From Burkholderiales bacterium (GTDB lineage Bacteria; Pseudomonadota; Gammaproteobacteria; Burkholderiales; Burkholderiaceae_C): a stretch of 10,907 nt of DNA. Positions 1 through 6,198 of this stretch are shown in pieces. The position numbers and the translations under genes are program-made. The notes under the pieces were generated by a model. That model had not been told where the DNA came from and made no database searches. It worked only from the letters and a program-made list of their open reading frames with translations. The stretch lies in NCBI GenBank assembly GCA_947450745.1, contig CANFYD010000080.1:1-10907 (forward strand), in the 5' to 3' direction. Every line of letters starts with the position of its first letter. Position 1 is the stretch's first letter.

Positions 1-1356
1 CTCCCACTCGAACTCGGCAAACGGCTGCAGCGAATGAATCTTCGACTGCTGATCGAACAAGACGCTGGGGAACAGCAGCGGCAGCGGCTTGGTTTCACGC
101 GGGTCGCGGATATTGCCCAAGGTCAGGTCGAGGTCGTATTGGTGGCGGTCGGTGTCCGACTGCTCGGCCCACAGGCCCGCCCGCAACAAGCCGGCGGCGA
201 GCTGTTTCTCGGCCTTGAAAATGCCGCCGTAAACGCGGTACTGGTTCTGCTTGTCGATGCCGGGAATGTTTTTGTTGCCCGCCGCGCCGGCCTTGGTGCC
301 GGGTGCCGTCAAGCCGGTCGGGTCGGTCGAGGAAATGGTCTGGTTGTCGTAGGCGTAGGTGTAGACCTGCGCTTCGGTGGTCCAGTCCTGACCCCAGACG
401 GTGCGCAAGCGGGCGTACTCGAAGTCGGTGTGCTTGGTGGTGTGGTTGTAGCCGGCAAAGTTGAAGCTGGTCGGGTCGTTGTTGAGGCTGTAGTTCTTGC
501 CGTACTTGGCCACTTGGTCCAGCGTCGGGCCCTTCGAGTTGTCGGGCTGCACGTACTTGATCGCGTTGACCGAGCTGAACAGGGTCAGCGTCGACGCGTC
601 GCCCACCTTGCGCTCGACCTTGGCGGTGAAGTTGTCGCTCTTGATGCTGTTCAGCGTCAGATAGCCGTCCGACTCCAGATGCTGCAAATTCAGTTGCACG
701 GTGCCGTTGCCAAAGTCCGCCATCCGGCCGGACTCGAACGAGGCGCCGAACAAGCGCGTGTTCCAAGTTCCGATGGAGGTGAACACGCTGGCAGCGCGCT
801 CGGCACCGGCTTTTTTGGAGAACAGATTCAACGAGCCGCCAAAGGTGGCAAAGCCCAGATTGCTGGCATTGCCCGGGCCTCGCTCCACCACCGCGCCGCC
901 GATCACCGAGCCGGGGAAGAACGAGGTCGAGTGGTGGGCCGGGTTGTTGGTGTCGCCCCAGGGGATGCCGTCGAAGGTGATGTTGTATTGGTCGTCGCTG
1001 AAGCCGCGCATCGTCGTTTTGGTTTCGCTCAGGCCCGGGCCGTTGGCCGAGTCGCCCGAGACGCTGGGCGCGATGTTGACGATGCGGCTGTACTCGGCCG
1101 TCGGGGCCACCGACTGCTCGATGAACTCACGCGTGATGACGGACTGTGGCTGTGTTGCCAGCAGGCTGGACTGGGTCGGTGCGACGGCCGAGGCGGAGTT
1201 TTTCTCGGTCCGGTACGCACCGGACTGGGTGCTGACCGTGACGGTGTCCAGCACCGTCACCTCGGCCGCTGAAGCGAGCGGTGCAAAGGCGGCGGCAGCA
1301 AGCCAGCCCAGAGCGATGGAATGCGCAAGAATCTTGGGGCGAAAGCTGTGTGTCAT
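1..1356 (-). CDS. TonB-dependent outer-membrane receptor, 3' end beyond window
   Basis: A minus-strand frame is open from the ATG at 1356 to base 1 without a stop, giving 452 residues of a receptor that would normally be 650-800 long. Residues 1-31 form a signal peptide (basic start, hydrophobic Ala/Leu core, ASA-A cleavage site). A TonB-box-like DTVTVS follows at 37-42. The plug domain spans about 55-182, with a TxxRGF motif near 115-119, FDGIPWGD at 128-135, VERGPG at 157-162 and a closing FGGSLNLFSKK at 172-182. The rest alternates short aromatic-rich strands and loops, as expected for the start of the 22-stranded barrel. Such receptors import siderophores, vitamins, metals or sugars using TonB-ExbBD energy. 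The substrate cannot be read from this fragment. The signal peptide fixes the start, although no strong Shine-Dalgarno sequence is visible. It lies downstream of moaC on the same strand, 201 bp away, so it probably has its own promoter. Confidence 0.93.
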   Translation of the reverse strand, partial: MTHSFRPKILAHSIALGWLAAAAFAPLASAAEVTVLDTVTVSTQSGAYRTEKNSASAVAPTQSSLLATQPQSVITREFIEQSVAPTAEYSRIVNIAPSVSGDSANGPGLSETKTTMRGFSDDQYNITFDGIPWGDTNNPAHHSTSFFPGSVIGGAVVERGPGNASNLGFATFGGSLNLFSKKAGAERAASVFTSIGTWNTRLFGASFESGRMADFGNGTVQLNLQHLESDGYLTLNSIKSDNFTAKVERKVGDASTLTLFSSVNAIKYVQPDNSKGPTLDQVAKYGKNYSLNNDPTSFNFAGYNHTTKHTDFEYARLRTVWGQDWTTEAQVYTYAYDNQTISSTDPTGLTAPGTKAGAAGNKNIPGIDKQNQYRVYGGIFKAEKQLAAGLLRAGLWAEQSDTDRHQYDLDLTLGNIRDPRETKPLPLLFPSVLFDQQSKIHSLQPFAEFEWE

Positions 1357-1404
1357 TTGGAGTTGGGACTGGCGGTAGGGGCTGGGGTAAGTGCGGATAG
1401 CGAT

Positions 1405-1422
1405 GAAAGCAAGCAAGCTTTC
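1405..1422. repeat. Inverted repeat GAAAGC-N6-GCTTTC upstream of the TonB receptor
   Basis: A perfect 6-bp inverted repeat with a 6-base spacer, centred about 57 bp upstream of the receptor start codon. It has the same 6-6-6 geometry as the repeat at 1442-1459. It could be an operator or an RNA hairpin in the receptor leader. No known regulator consensus (Fur, Zur, BtuB riboswitch) is recognised in it. Confidence 0.45.
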
Positions 1423-1441
1423 GAGCATCCGATACCCCCGT

Positions 1442-1459
1442 GACAGTGCAATGACTGTC
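1442..1459. repeat. Inverted repeat GACAGT-N6-ACTGTC upstream of the TonB receptor
   Basis: A perfect 6-bp inverted repeat with a 6-base spacer, centred about 94 bp upstream of the receptor ATG and 37 bp from the repeat at 1405-1422. The size and symmetry suit a dimeric transcription factor site. Its identity is unknown. The other 201-bp gap contents are C-rich, low-complexity sequence with no recognisable gene. Confidence 0.45.
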
Positions 1460-1557
1460 CCCCACTCGCAACAGCAGTCGGCCAACCGCCAGCCGCTCGC
1501 TACTCAACCGCCGCTGCAGTCCCTACGTCCACTTCCTCTCCCGCTCCCGCGTCCGAC

Positions 1558-2037
1558 CTACACCGCCGACCAATCCCCCGACTTGCCGCCGTGCTTTTCC
1601 AGCACGCGAATCTGCCCCATCACCATGCCGCGGTCGGCGGCTTTACACATGTCATAAATAGTCAGCAGACCGATCTGCACGGCGGTCAGTGCTTCCATCT
1701 CGACACCGGTGCGGCCCAGGGTTTCGGCTTGCACGGTGCAGATGACAGCGTTGGCCGGCTCATCGATGGCAAATTCGACCGTCACGCGGGTCAGCGGCAG
1801 CGGGTGACAGAGCGGGATCAGGTCGGAAGTGCGCTTGGCGGCCTGGATGGCGGCAATGCGGGCAATGCCCAGCACGTCGCCCTTTTTGGCGCTGCCGCTG
1901 GTGATCAGGGCCAGCGTGGCGGGCTGCATGGTGATGCGGCCAGCGGCACGGGCAATCCGGTGCGTCTCCGCTTTGCCGGCCACATCCACCATATGGGCTT
2001 GGCCTTGGGCGTCAAAATGCGTCAGTTCTGCGGTCAT
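1558..2037 (-). CDS. moaC: Cyclic pyranopterin monophosphate synthase MoaC
   Basis: This 159-residue protein (E. coli MoaC is about 160) works with MoaA in the first step of molybdenum cofactor synthesis, converting 3',8-cyclo-7,8-dihydro-GTP to cyclic pyranopterin monophosphate in the cytoplasm. The family signatures are all present: HMVDV at 15-19, the KKGDVLG loop at 51-57, LIPLCHPLPLT at 73-83, GRTGVEMEAL at 108-117, YDMCKAADRG at 128-137 and LEKHGGKSG at 146-154. By family knowledge Lys51, His78, Glu113, Glu115, Asp129 and Lys132 line the active site, and all are conserved. The ATG at 2037 gives the standard N-terminus. The Shine-Dalgarno sequence is weak. A TATGAT hexamer on the minus strand at 2079-2084 is a possible -10 element, but no good -35 is seen. 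The gene is divergent from the protease gene to its right. No other moa or moe gene is in the window. Confidence 0.97.
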   Translation of the reverse strand: MTAELTHFDAQGQAHMVDVAGKAETHRIARAAGRITMQPATLALITSGSAKKGDVLGIARIAAIQAAKRTSDLIPLCHPLPLTRVTVEFAIDEPANAVICTVQAETLGRTGVEMEALTAVQIGLLTIYDMCKAADRGMVMGQIRVLEKHGGKSGDWSAV

Positions 2038-2123
2038 GAATGAAAGCCCGGCAACAATGGGGAAACGATAAGCACCGCATCATAGTCAGGCTGACCGCGC
2101 CGCCGCCCTTGCTGGAGATCCTG

Positions 2124-3734
2124 TTGAAGCCATCCCGTCGTTTGAATCCGCGCCGCCCCCTCGGCCAACGCTTGCTCGTGTCGGCCTTGGCGCTGCTGCT
2201 GGGCCTCGGCGGGCCGGCCAGCCAGGCGCAGATCAATCTGCCGTCCTTGGGTGACTCGGTGTCGCAAGACTTGGACCTCGGGGCCGAGCGCCGCCTCGGT
2301 GACCAGGTGATGCGGCAGATCCGCCCCGACCCGGATTATCTGGACGACCCGCTGCTGCTGGAATATGTACAGGACATCTGGCAGCCGCTGGTCGGCTCGG
2401 CCAAGCAGCTGGGCAATATCGCGGTGGAAACCCAGGACCGCTTTGCCTGGGAGATTTTTCTGGTGCGCGACCACAGTGTCAACGCGTTTGCGCTGCCGGG
2501 CGGCTTCATCGGCGTGCACCTGGGGCTGATCGCCATGACGGCGTCGCGCGACGAGCTGGCGTCGGTGCTGGCGCATGAGTTGTCGCATGTCACGCAGCGC
2601 CACATTGCGCGCCGCATCGCCGGCGATTCACGCAGCAGCCTGCTGGCCACCGCCGCCATGTTGGCCGGCCTGCTGGTGGCCTCGCGCAGCGGCAACATCG
2701 GCATGGCCAATGCGGCCATCGTCGGCAGCCAGGCCGCTGCCGCGCAAGCGTCGTTGAACTTTTCACGCGACATGGAGCGCGAGGCCGACCGAGTCGGCTT
2801 CAGTGTGCTGAGCCAAGCCGGCTTTGCCCCGTCGGGCATGTACAGCATGTTCGAGCGGATGGAGCAGGCGAATCACCTGATGGACTCCAACAATTTCCCC
2901 TACTTGCGCTCGCACCCACTGACCAGTGAACGGATCGGCGACGCCCGTACCCGCCTGGGCACCGGGGAATTCACGCGGCCGGTCAGCTTGGCCGAACATG
3001 CGCTGATGGCGGCGCGCTCGCGCGTGCTGATGGACCCACGCGCCGAAGCCTGGACGCAACTGCAATCGCTGGACGGCGGTGCCCGTGAAGGCGGTAGCAA
3101 GGGTGGCGGCAAGGGCTTCGAGCAGTTGTCCGCCCGCTACGCCAGCGCGCTGGCATCGATCAAGATGCGCGACTTTTCACGCGCCGAGAACGCCTTGCGC
3201 AGCACCGAGCTGACGCTGCAACTGCTGGGCGATGACGCCCGTTCGACCCGGGTGTTGCGTTACTTGCGCGCCGAGCTGAACCAGGCGCGCGGCCAGGCTG
3301 CCGATGGCTTTGCCGTGCTGAAGCCGCTGGCGGGCGAGCGCAGCCGCGTGCTGCTGCTGCAACAAGCGCAGTTGGCGATGATAGACAGCAAGCTGGATTC
3401 AAGCCGCAGCGCGGTCGATGCGCTGCAGACCTTTGTCAGCGTGCATCCGCTCGACGCCACCGCCTGGGCTCAATTGGCCCAGCTGTGGGAGCGCCTCGAT
3501 CAACCGCTGCGGGCGGTGCGGGCGCAGGGCGAGGTGCGCGTGGCGATGGGTGATTTGAACGGTGCGATCGACCGCATGCGCTCCGGGCTGCGCCAGTCTC
3601 GCAGCCGCGATGCCGACCAGATCGAGGCCGCCGTGATCGACTCGCGCCTGCGCAGCCTGATCTATGAGCGGCGTCAGTTGATGGCGGAGCTGTACCCGCG
3701 CGGCGCGCCCGCCGGCGCCGAGTTGCCGTACTGA
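2124..3734 (+). CDS. Periplasmic M48 metalloprotease with TPR-type C-terminus (BepA-like)
   Basis: A zinc metalloprotease of peptidase family M48, like E. coli BepA (YfgC), which handles outer-membrane protein and LPS-transport assembly in the periplasm. From the TTG at 2124 it has 536 residues. A signal peptide with an Arg-rich start and a Leu/Ala core ends at SQA-Q (35/36). The peptidase domain shows SVNAFALPGG at 118-127, the zinc site HELSH at 151-155, and EREAD at 218-222 with Glu218 as likely third ligand. SHPLT carries His264, matching the regulatory histidine of BepA in spacing. From about 310 to the end it is helical and Ala/Leu-rich with TPR-like periodicity. The frame also contains an ATG at 2040. 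The TTG is preferred because GGAG lies 6 bases upstream, the signal peptide then begins at the N-terminus, and room is left for promoters between this gene and moaC. ubiA follows after 56 bp. BepA-type function is inferred. Confidence 0.9.
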   Translation: MKPSRRLNPRRPLGQRLLVSALALLLGLGGPASQAQINLPSLGDSVSQDLDLGAERRLGDQVMRQIRPDPDYLDDPLLLEYVQDIWQPLVGSAKQLGNIAVETQDRFAWEIFLVRDHSVNAFALPGGFIGVHLGLIAMTASRDELASVLAHELSHVTQRHIARRIAGDSRSSLLATAAMLAGLLVASRSGNIGMANAAIVGSQAAAAQASLNFSRDMEREADRVGFSVLSQAGFAPSGMYSMFERMEQANHLMDSNNFPYLRSHPLTSERIGDARTRLGTGEFTRPVSLAEHALMAARSRVLMDPRAEAWTQLQSLDGGAREGGSKGGGKGFEQLSARYASALASIKMRDFSRAENALRSTELTLQLLGDDARSTRVLRYLRAELNQARGQAADGFAVLKPLAGERSRVLLLQQAQLAMIDSKLDSSRSAVDALQTFVSVHPLDATAWAQLAQLWERLDQPLRAVRAQGEVRVAMGDLNGAIDRMRSGLRQSRSRDADQIEAAVIDSRLRSLIYERRQLMAELYPRGAPAGAELPY

Positions 3735-3736
3735 AC

Positions 3737-3767
3737 GGCCTGCGCGTGGTGGCGCGGCGCGGCCTTT
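3737..3767 (+). terminator. Possible intrinsic terminator after the M48 protease gene
   Basis: Starting three bases after the TGA stop, GGCC-T-GCGC can pair with GCGC-GGCC (8 bp with one bulged T, 11-base loop), followed by TTT. An alternative inner pairing of CGCG with CGCG is also possible. The U tract is short, so termination may be weak and ubiA may still be partly read through. Confidence 0.35.
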
Positions 3768-3790
3768 GGCGAGCTGGCTAAACTGCGGCA

Positions 3791-4738
3791 ATGCATGCCC
3801 ACGCTCCAACGCCTAACCCATCACCAACGCCATCGCCATCGCCCGCCCTGCCGTCCCGACTCCAGCTTTATCTGCAACTGATCCGGTGGGACCGGCCAGC
3901 CGGTTGGCTGCTACTGCTGTGGCCGACGCTGGCAGCGCTGTGGATTGCCGCCGATGGCTGGCCGGGCTGGCATTTGCTGGTCATCTTCAGCCTCGGCACC
4001 GTCCTGATGCGCTCGGCCGGCTGCTGCGTCAACGACGTGGCGGACCGCGACTTCGACAAGCATGTCAAACGCACCGCCAACCGGCCGGTGACGCGCGGTG
4101 CGGTGTCGGTGCGCGCCGCACTGCTGCTCGGTGCCGGGCTCGCGCTGGCCGCGTTCGGCCTGGTGCTGACGACCAATGCGCCGACGATTCTGTTGTCCTT
4201 CGCCGCGCTCGCCGTGGCCATCGTCTACCCCTATGCCAAGCGGTTGCTGGCGATGCCGCAAGCGGTGCTGGGCCTGGCCTTCAGCTTTGGCATACCGATG
4301 GCTTTTGCGGCCACTTTGGGCGGCACGGACTGGAGCTTGGCCGCCATCAACGCGGCCGTGCCGCTGTCCGCCTGGGCGCTGCTGATGGGCAATCTGTTCT
4401 GGGTGCTGGCCTACGACACCGAATATGCGATGGTGGACCGGGATGACGACATCCATATCGGCATCCAGACCTCGGCGCTGACGCTGGGCCGCTTCGATGT
4501 GGCGGCGGTGATGACGTTCTACGCGATCTACTTGGCCAGCTGGACGGCTCTCGGCCTGCGCCTGGGATTGGGGCGCATATTTTTAGCCGGCATCGCGGTG
4601 GCGGCGGTGCAAGTGCTGTGGCACCACCGCTTGATCCGCTCACGCAGCCGCGAAGGCTGTTTCAAAGCCTTCCGTCAGAACCACTGGCTGGGCTTGGCTG
4701 TGTTTGCCGGAGTCGCCCTGGACTTGAGCTTGCGCTGA
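3791..4738 (+). CDS. ubiA: 4-hydroxybenzoate polyprenyltransferase UbiA
   Basis: An integral inner-membrane prenyltransferase of 315 residues (E. coli UbiA has 290). It attaches the polyprenyl chain to 4-hydroxybenzoate, the second committed step of ubiquinone synthesis. Both Asp-rich Mg/diphosphate motifs are visible: NDVADRDFD at 81-89 and DTEYAMVDRDDD at 209-220. The family-typical LIRWDRPAGWLLLLWPT at 30-46 and RTANRPVTRG at 94-103 flank the first. About eight or nine hydrophobic segments follow, with YPYAKR at 146-151 between them. Residues 5-22 form an unusual Pro/Ser/Thr repeat tail before the conserved region. It accounts for most of the extra length and may mean the start is annotated long, but no other start codon lies in between except weak GTG/TTG options. 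No clear Shine-Dalgarno sequence is seen. The product of ubiC, encoded convergently in this window, supplies its substrate. Confidence 0.96.
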   Translation: MHAHAPTPNPSPTPSPSPALPSRLQLYLQLIRWDRPAGWLLLLWPTLAALWIAADGWPGWHLLVIFSLGTVLMRSAGCCVNDVADRDFDKHVKRTANRPVTRGAVSVRAALLLGAGLALAAFGLVLTTNAPTILLSFAALAVAIVYPYAKRLLAMPQAVLGLAFSFGIPMAFAATLGGTDWSLAAINAAVPLSAWALLMGNLFWVLAYDTEYAMVDRDDDIHIGIQTSALTLGRFDVAAVMTFYAIYLASWTALGLRLGLGRIFLAGIAVAAVQVLWHHRLIRSRSREGCFKAFRQNHWLGLAVFAGVALDLSLR

Positions 4739-4773
4739 GAGGGCAAGACCTTTTTACTGCGCGGCCGTCATGC

Positions 4774-4808
4774 CCAGGCCAGGCTAGGCCAGACCTGGCT
4801 TGGCCTGG
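4774..4808 (+). repeat. Long hairpin downstream of ubiA
   Basis: Thirty-five bases fold into a 15-bp stem with a 5-base loop (CCAGA). Thirteen pairs are Watson-Crick and two are G-U pairs when read as plus-strand RNA; on the minus strand these two become A-C mismatches. The structure begins 35 bp after the ubiA stop. There is no U tract after it, so it may be a 3'-end stabiliser or processing signal rather than a classic intrinsic terminator. Confidence 0.55.
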
Positions 4809-4832
4809 CGCAAAACGAGTGCCACGGTCGGC

Positions 4833-4858
4833 TGCACGCGGGTCGCGACCCGCACTAC
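4833..4858 (-). repeat. GTAG-type REP-like palindrome, copy 1
   Basis: Read on the minus strand, this 26-base unit starts with GTAG, then carries the perfect 16-base palindrome GCGGGTCGCGACCCGC (4838-4853). It matches the unit at 4922-4947 at 23 of 26 positions in the opposite orientation. A 5' GTAG followed by a palindrome is the hallmark of REP elements mobilised by REP-associated tyrosine transposases (RAYTs). No RAYT gene is in the window. Confidence 0.6.
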
Positions 4859-4921
4859 GAGCTGGGCTGGTGCCATGCGTCGTTGGTCGGATGCTCGGAC
4901 TTCTTTAGGACCCAAAGCCTT

Positions 4922-4947
4922 GTAGGGCGGGTCGCGACCCGCGAGCG
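4922..4947 (+). repeat. GTAG-type REP-like palindrome, copy 2
   Basis: Plus-strand unit with GTAG at 4922-4925 and the same 16-base palindrome at 4927-4942. It is inverted relative to copy 1, with the two GTAG ends facing each other across 63 bp, which resembles a REP doublet. The remainder of the 282-bp gap (4739-5020) has no gene. It also contains a small hairpin CGGCT-GCT-AGCCG at 4982-4994 and TGCGC-AA-GCGCA at 5001-5012, which may help end transcription from the minus-strand gene at 5021. Confidence 0.6.
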
Positions 4948-5020
4948 ATTCCGGCCGGTGGCTTCTCAAGCTGCGGGCCAACGGCTGCTAGCCGCTGACC
5001 TGCGCAAGCGCAGCAAGAAC

Positions 5021-5557
5021 TCAGGCTGCGGCCAGTTGTGCCTTCAAGGCCCGACCCTCGGCGCGCTTCGCGCGAGTGGCGGCGCGTTGGTACACCTCTT
5101 CGGCTTGCTCGCGCAACTCGATCGCCTTGGCCAGCGCCACTTGGTACTTTTCCACCGTGTACGTGTTTTCGGTTCCGATGTAGACGCTGCGGCCCCGCGG
5201 TGAGGCACCAAAGGTCGGCAAGGACACGGCAAAACTGCAATCGCGCACCCGGCTGGTCGCGCGCTGACGCACGATCGGGCCGGAGATACCTACCGGCAGA
5301 CCGCTGGTCTTGTTGCCGCTGGGTTTGCGTTGCAAGCGTGACGGTGCGGGCAACTTGGCGATCCGACTCAGCAAGGCCTTGGTGGCGGCTGCCAGCGCGG
5401 CTGCGGCTCCACTGCCATCTTGCGAATGGTCAGAAAAAAGCTTGGTACCGCCATAGCGCACCTGCCAGCCATGCGTTGATTGGTGGTCAATTCGTTGTAT
5501 GCACTGCGGCACAGAAAACTGCTCACCGCTAAAAATGACAATATCTCTAGTTTTCAT
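5021..5557 (-). CDS. Hypothetical protein with two degenerate AP2-like DNA-binding domains
   Basis: A 178-residue soluble protein with no signal peptide or membrane segment. Two halves share one pattern of short strands followed by an amphipathic helix. The first runs about 22-68 (RIDHQSTHGWQVRYGG, then KLFSD, then an Ala-rich helix). The second runs about 85-157 (GLPVGIS, FAVSLP, RSVYIGT, then a helix with AIELREQAEEVY). This strand-strand-strand-helix order, with GWQVR and F-S-D, resembles bacterial AP2-domain proteins, which bind DNA. The basic C-terminal tail (about 158-172) fits nucleic-acid binding. The assignment comes from pattern recognition only. The ATG at 5557 has AGGA five bases upstream. 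It lies 46 bp downstream of ubiC on the same strand, next to the REP-like pair. Its 5' end lies in visibly AT-richer DNA than its neighbours, which may indicate acquisition. It could be a local transcriptional regulator; no target can be named. Confidence 0.75.
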   Translation of the reverse strand: MKTRDIVIFSGEQFSVPQCIQRIDHQSTHGWQVRYGGTKLFSDHSQDGSGAAAALAAATKALLSRIAKLPAPSRLQRKPSGNKTSGLPVGISGPIVRQRATSRVRDCSFAVSLPTFGASPRGRSVYIGTENTYTVEKYQVALAKAIELREQAEEVYQRAATRAKRAEGRALKAQLAAA

Positions 5558-5566
5558 GACATTCCT

Positions 5567-5584
5567 AAAAAGTCTGTTGAAGAC
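5567..5584 (-). terminator. Small hairpin plus T5 between ubiC and the AP2-like gene
   Basis: On the minus strand GTCT-TCAAC-AGAC (5584-5572) forms a 4-bp stem, possibly 5 bp with a G-U pair, followed directly by five T residues (5571-5567). It sits just before the AGGA ribosome-binding site of the AP2-like gene. The stem is short, so it could be a weak terminator of ubiC transcripts, an attenuator, or chance. Confidence 0.25.
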
Positions 5585-5603
5585 CTCCCCTGTTTTTCAG
5601 ATT

Positions 5604-6164
5604 CTAGGGGTACTCCCAAGGGCGGCTGTACCCAGAAACCGGTACATATCGCCTCATTTGAGGGGTAAATAATTCCATTACGCGTAACTTTGCGCCGCCA
5701 CGGCTGAAAACCGAGTGGCGCGACCAGAGCATTTGGGACTCTGCGGCGGTGCCGGTAGCGGCCAGCCATTGGCGCTGCATCTGCCGCCAGGTGTGGCCGT
5801 GACGAGCCAAGCGGCGCGGCTGCAATGCACTGCGCTGCACGCGCCGGTCGGCGTAGAGCAAATGCGCCAGCGGCCGGTTGCCCAAGCCCCGCAGCGCGCG
5901 CCAGGGGCCGGACAAACCCTGCTGATGCAAGGCGGAACGCGCCCATACCAGGGGCTGGCCGTCAACCCGCAAGATCACTTCGCGGATCGTCGTGCAACCA
6001 CGGCGTGGCAAACCCAGTGCGAGCCGCTCCTGTTGGCGTAACGGCGCGGTGCGCTGGCTCAGCACTTCCACCTCGAAGCGCTCACCCAGCAAGGCCAGCC
6101 GCCGACTCAGCGAACCGGGTGCGCGCAGCCAAGCACGCAGGCTGTCACGACTGGCTATACCCAC
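5604..6164 (-). CDS. ubiC: Chorismate lyase UbiC
   Basis: Chorismate lyase, a soluble cytoplasmic enzyme, splits chorismate into 4-hydroxybenzoate and pyruvate, the entry to ubiquinone synthesis. The 186-residue product is slightly longer than E. coli UbiC (165). Conserved blocks are IREVILRVDGQPLVWARS at 60-77 (Arg61 equals the substrate-binding Arg76 of E. coli), LSGPWRALRGLGNRPLAHLL at 84-103, and VMELFTP at 162-168 (Glu164 equals Glu155). The only upstream start available is the GTG at 6164, because an in-frame TGA lies two codons before it. No strong Shine-Dalgarno sequence is present, so translation may depend on coupling to proC, whose stop is 34 bp upstream. The last 16 residues after the ELF motif have no counterpart in E. 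coli and lie in AT-richer DNA. The gene is probably co-transcribed with proC. Confidence 0.9.
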   Translation of the reverse strand: MGIASRDSLRAWLRAPGSLSRRLALLGERFEVEVLSQRTAPLRQQERLALGLPRRGCTTIREVILRVDGQPLVWARSALHQQGLSGPWRALRGLGNRPLAHLLYADRRVQRSALQPRRLARHGHTWRQMQRQWLAATGTAAESQMLWSRHSVFSRGGAKLRVMELFTPQMRRYVPVSGYSRPWEYP

Positions 6165-6198
6165 AGTTCAGAGCGACCAGCACAAATACCCGCCGAAA

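Noticed and set aside
34..1272. Long plus-strand open frame of 412 codons opposite the TonB receptor
   Set aside because: The protein is low-complexity Val/Gly/Arg sequence typical of the antisense frame of a high-GC gene, while the minus strand gives a clear receptor with a signal peptide and plug motifs.
1357..1557. Cobalamin or other riboswitch upstream of the TonB receptor
   Set aside because: No conserved B12-box-like sequence or long ordered stem set was found; only two short inverted repeats are present.
4618..4981. Small open frames across the ubiA-AP2 convergent gap
   Set aside because: They overlap the end of ubiA or are made of the hairpin and palindrome repeats, with no start signal or recognisable protein.
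5554..5562. Two-codon open frame ATG TCA TGA overlapping the AP2-like start
   Set aside because: It arises from the bases around the real ATG and there is nothing to show it is translated; the AGGA spacing fits the downstream ATG better.
5608..5633. Inverted repeat GGGTAC / GTACCC at the end of ubiC
   Set aside because: Six-base arms with a 14-base spacer inside coding sequence and no U tract; likely chance.
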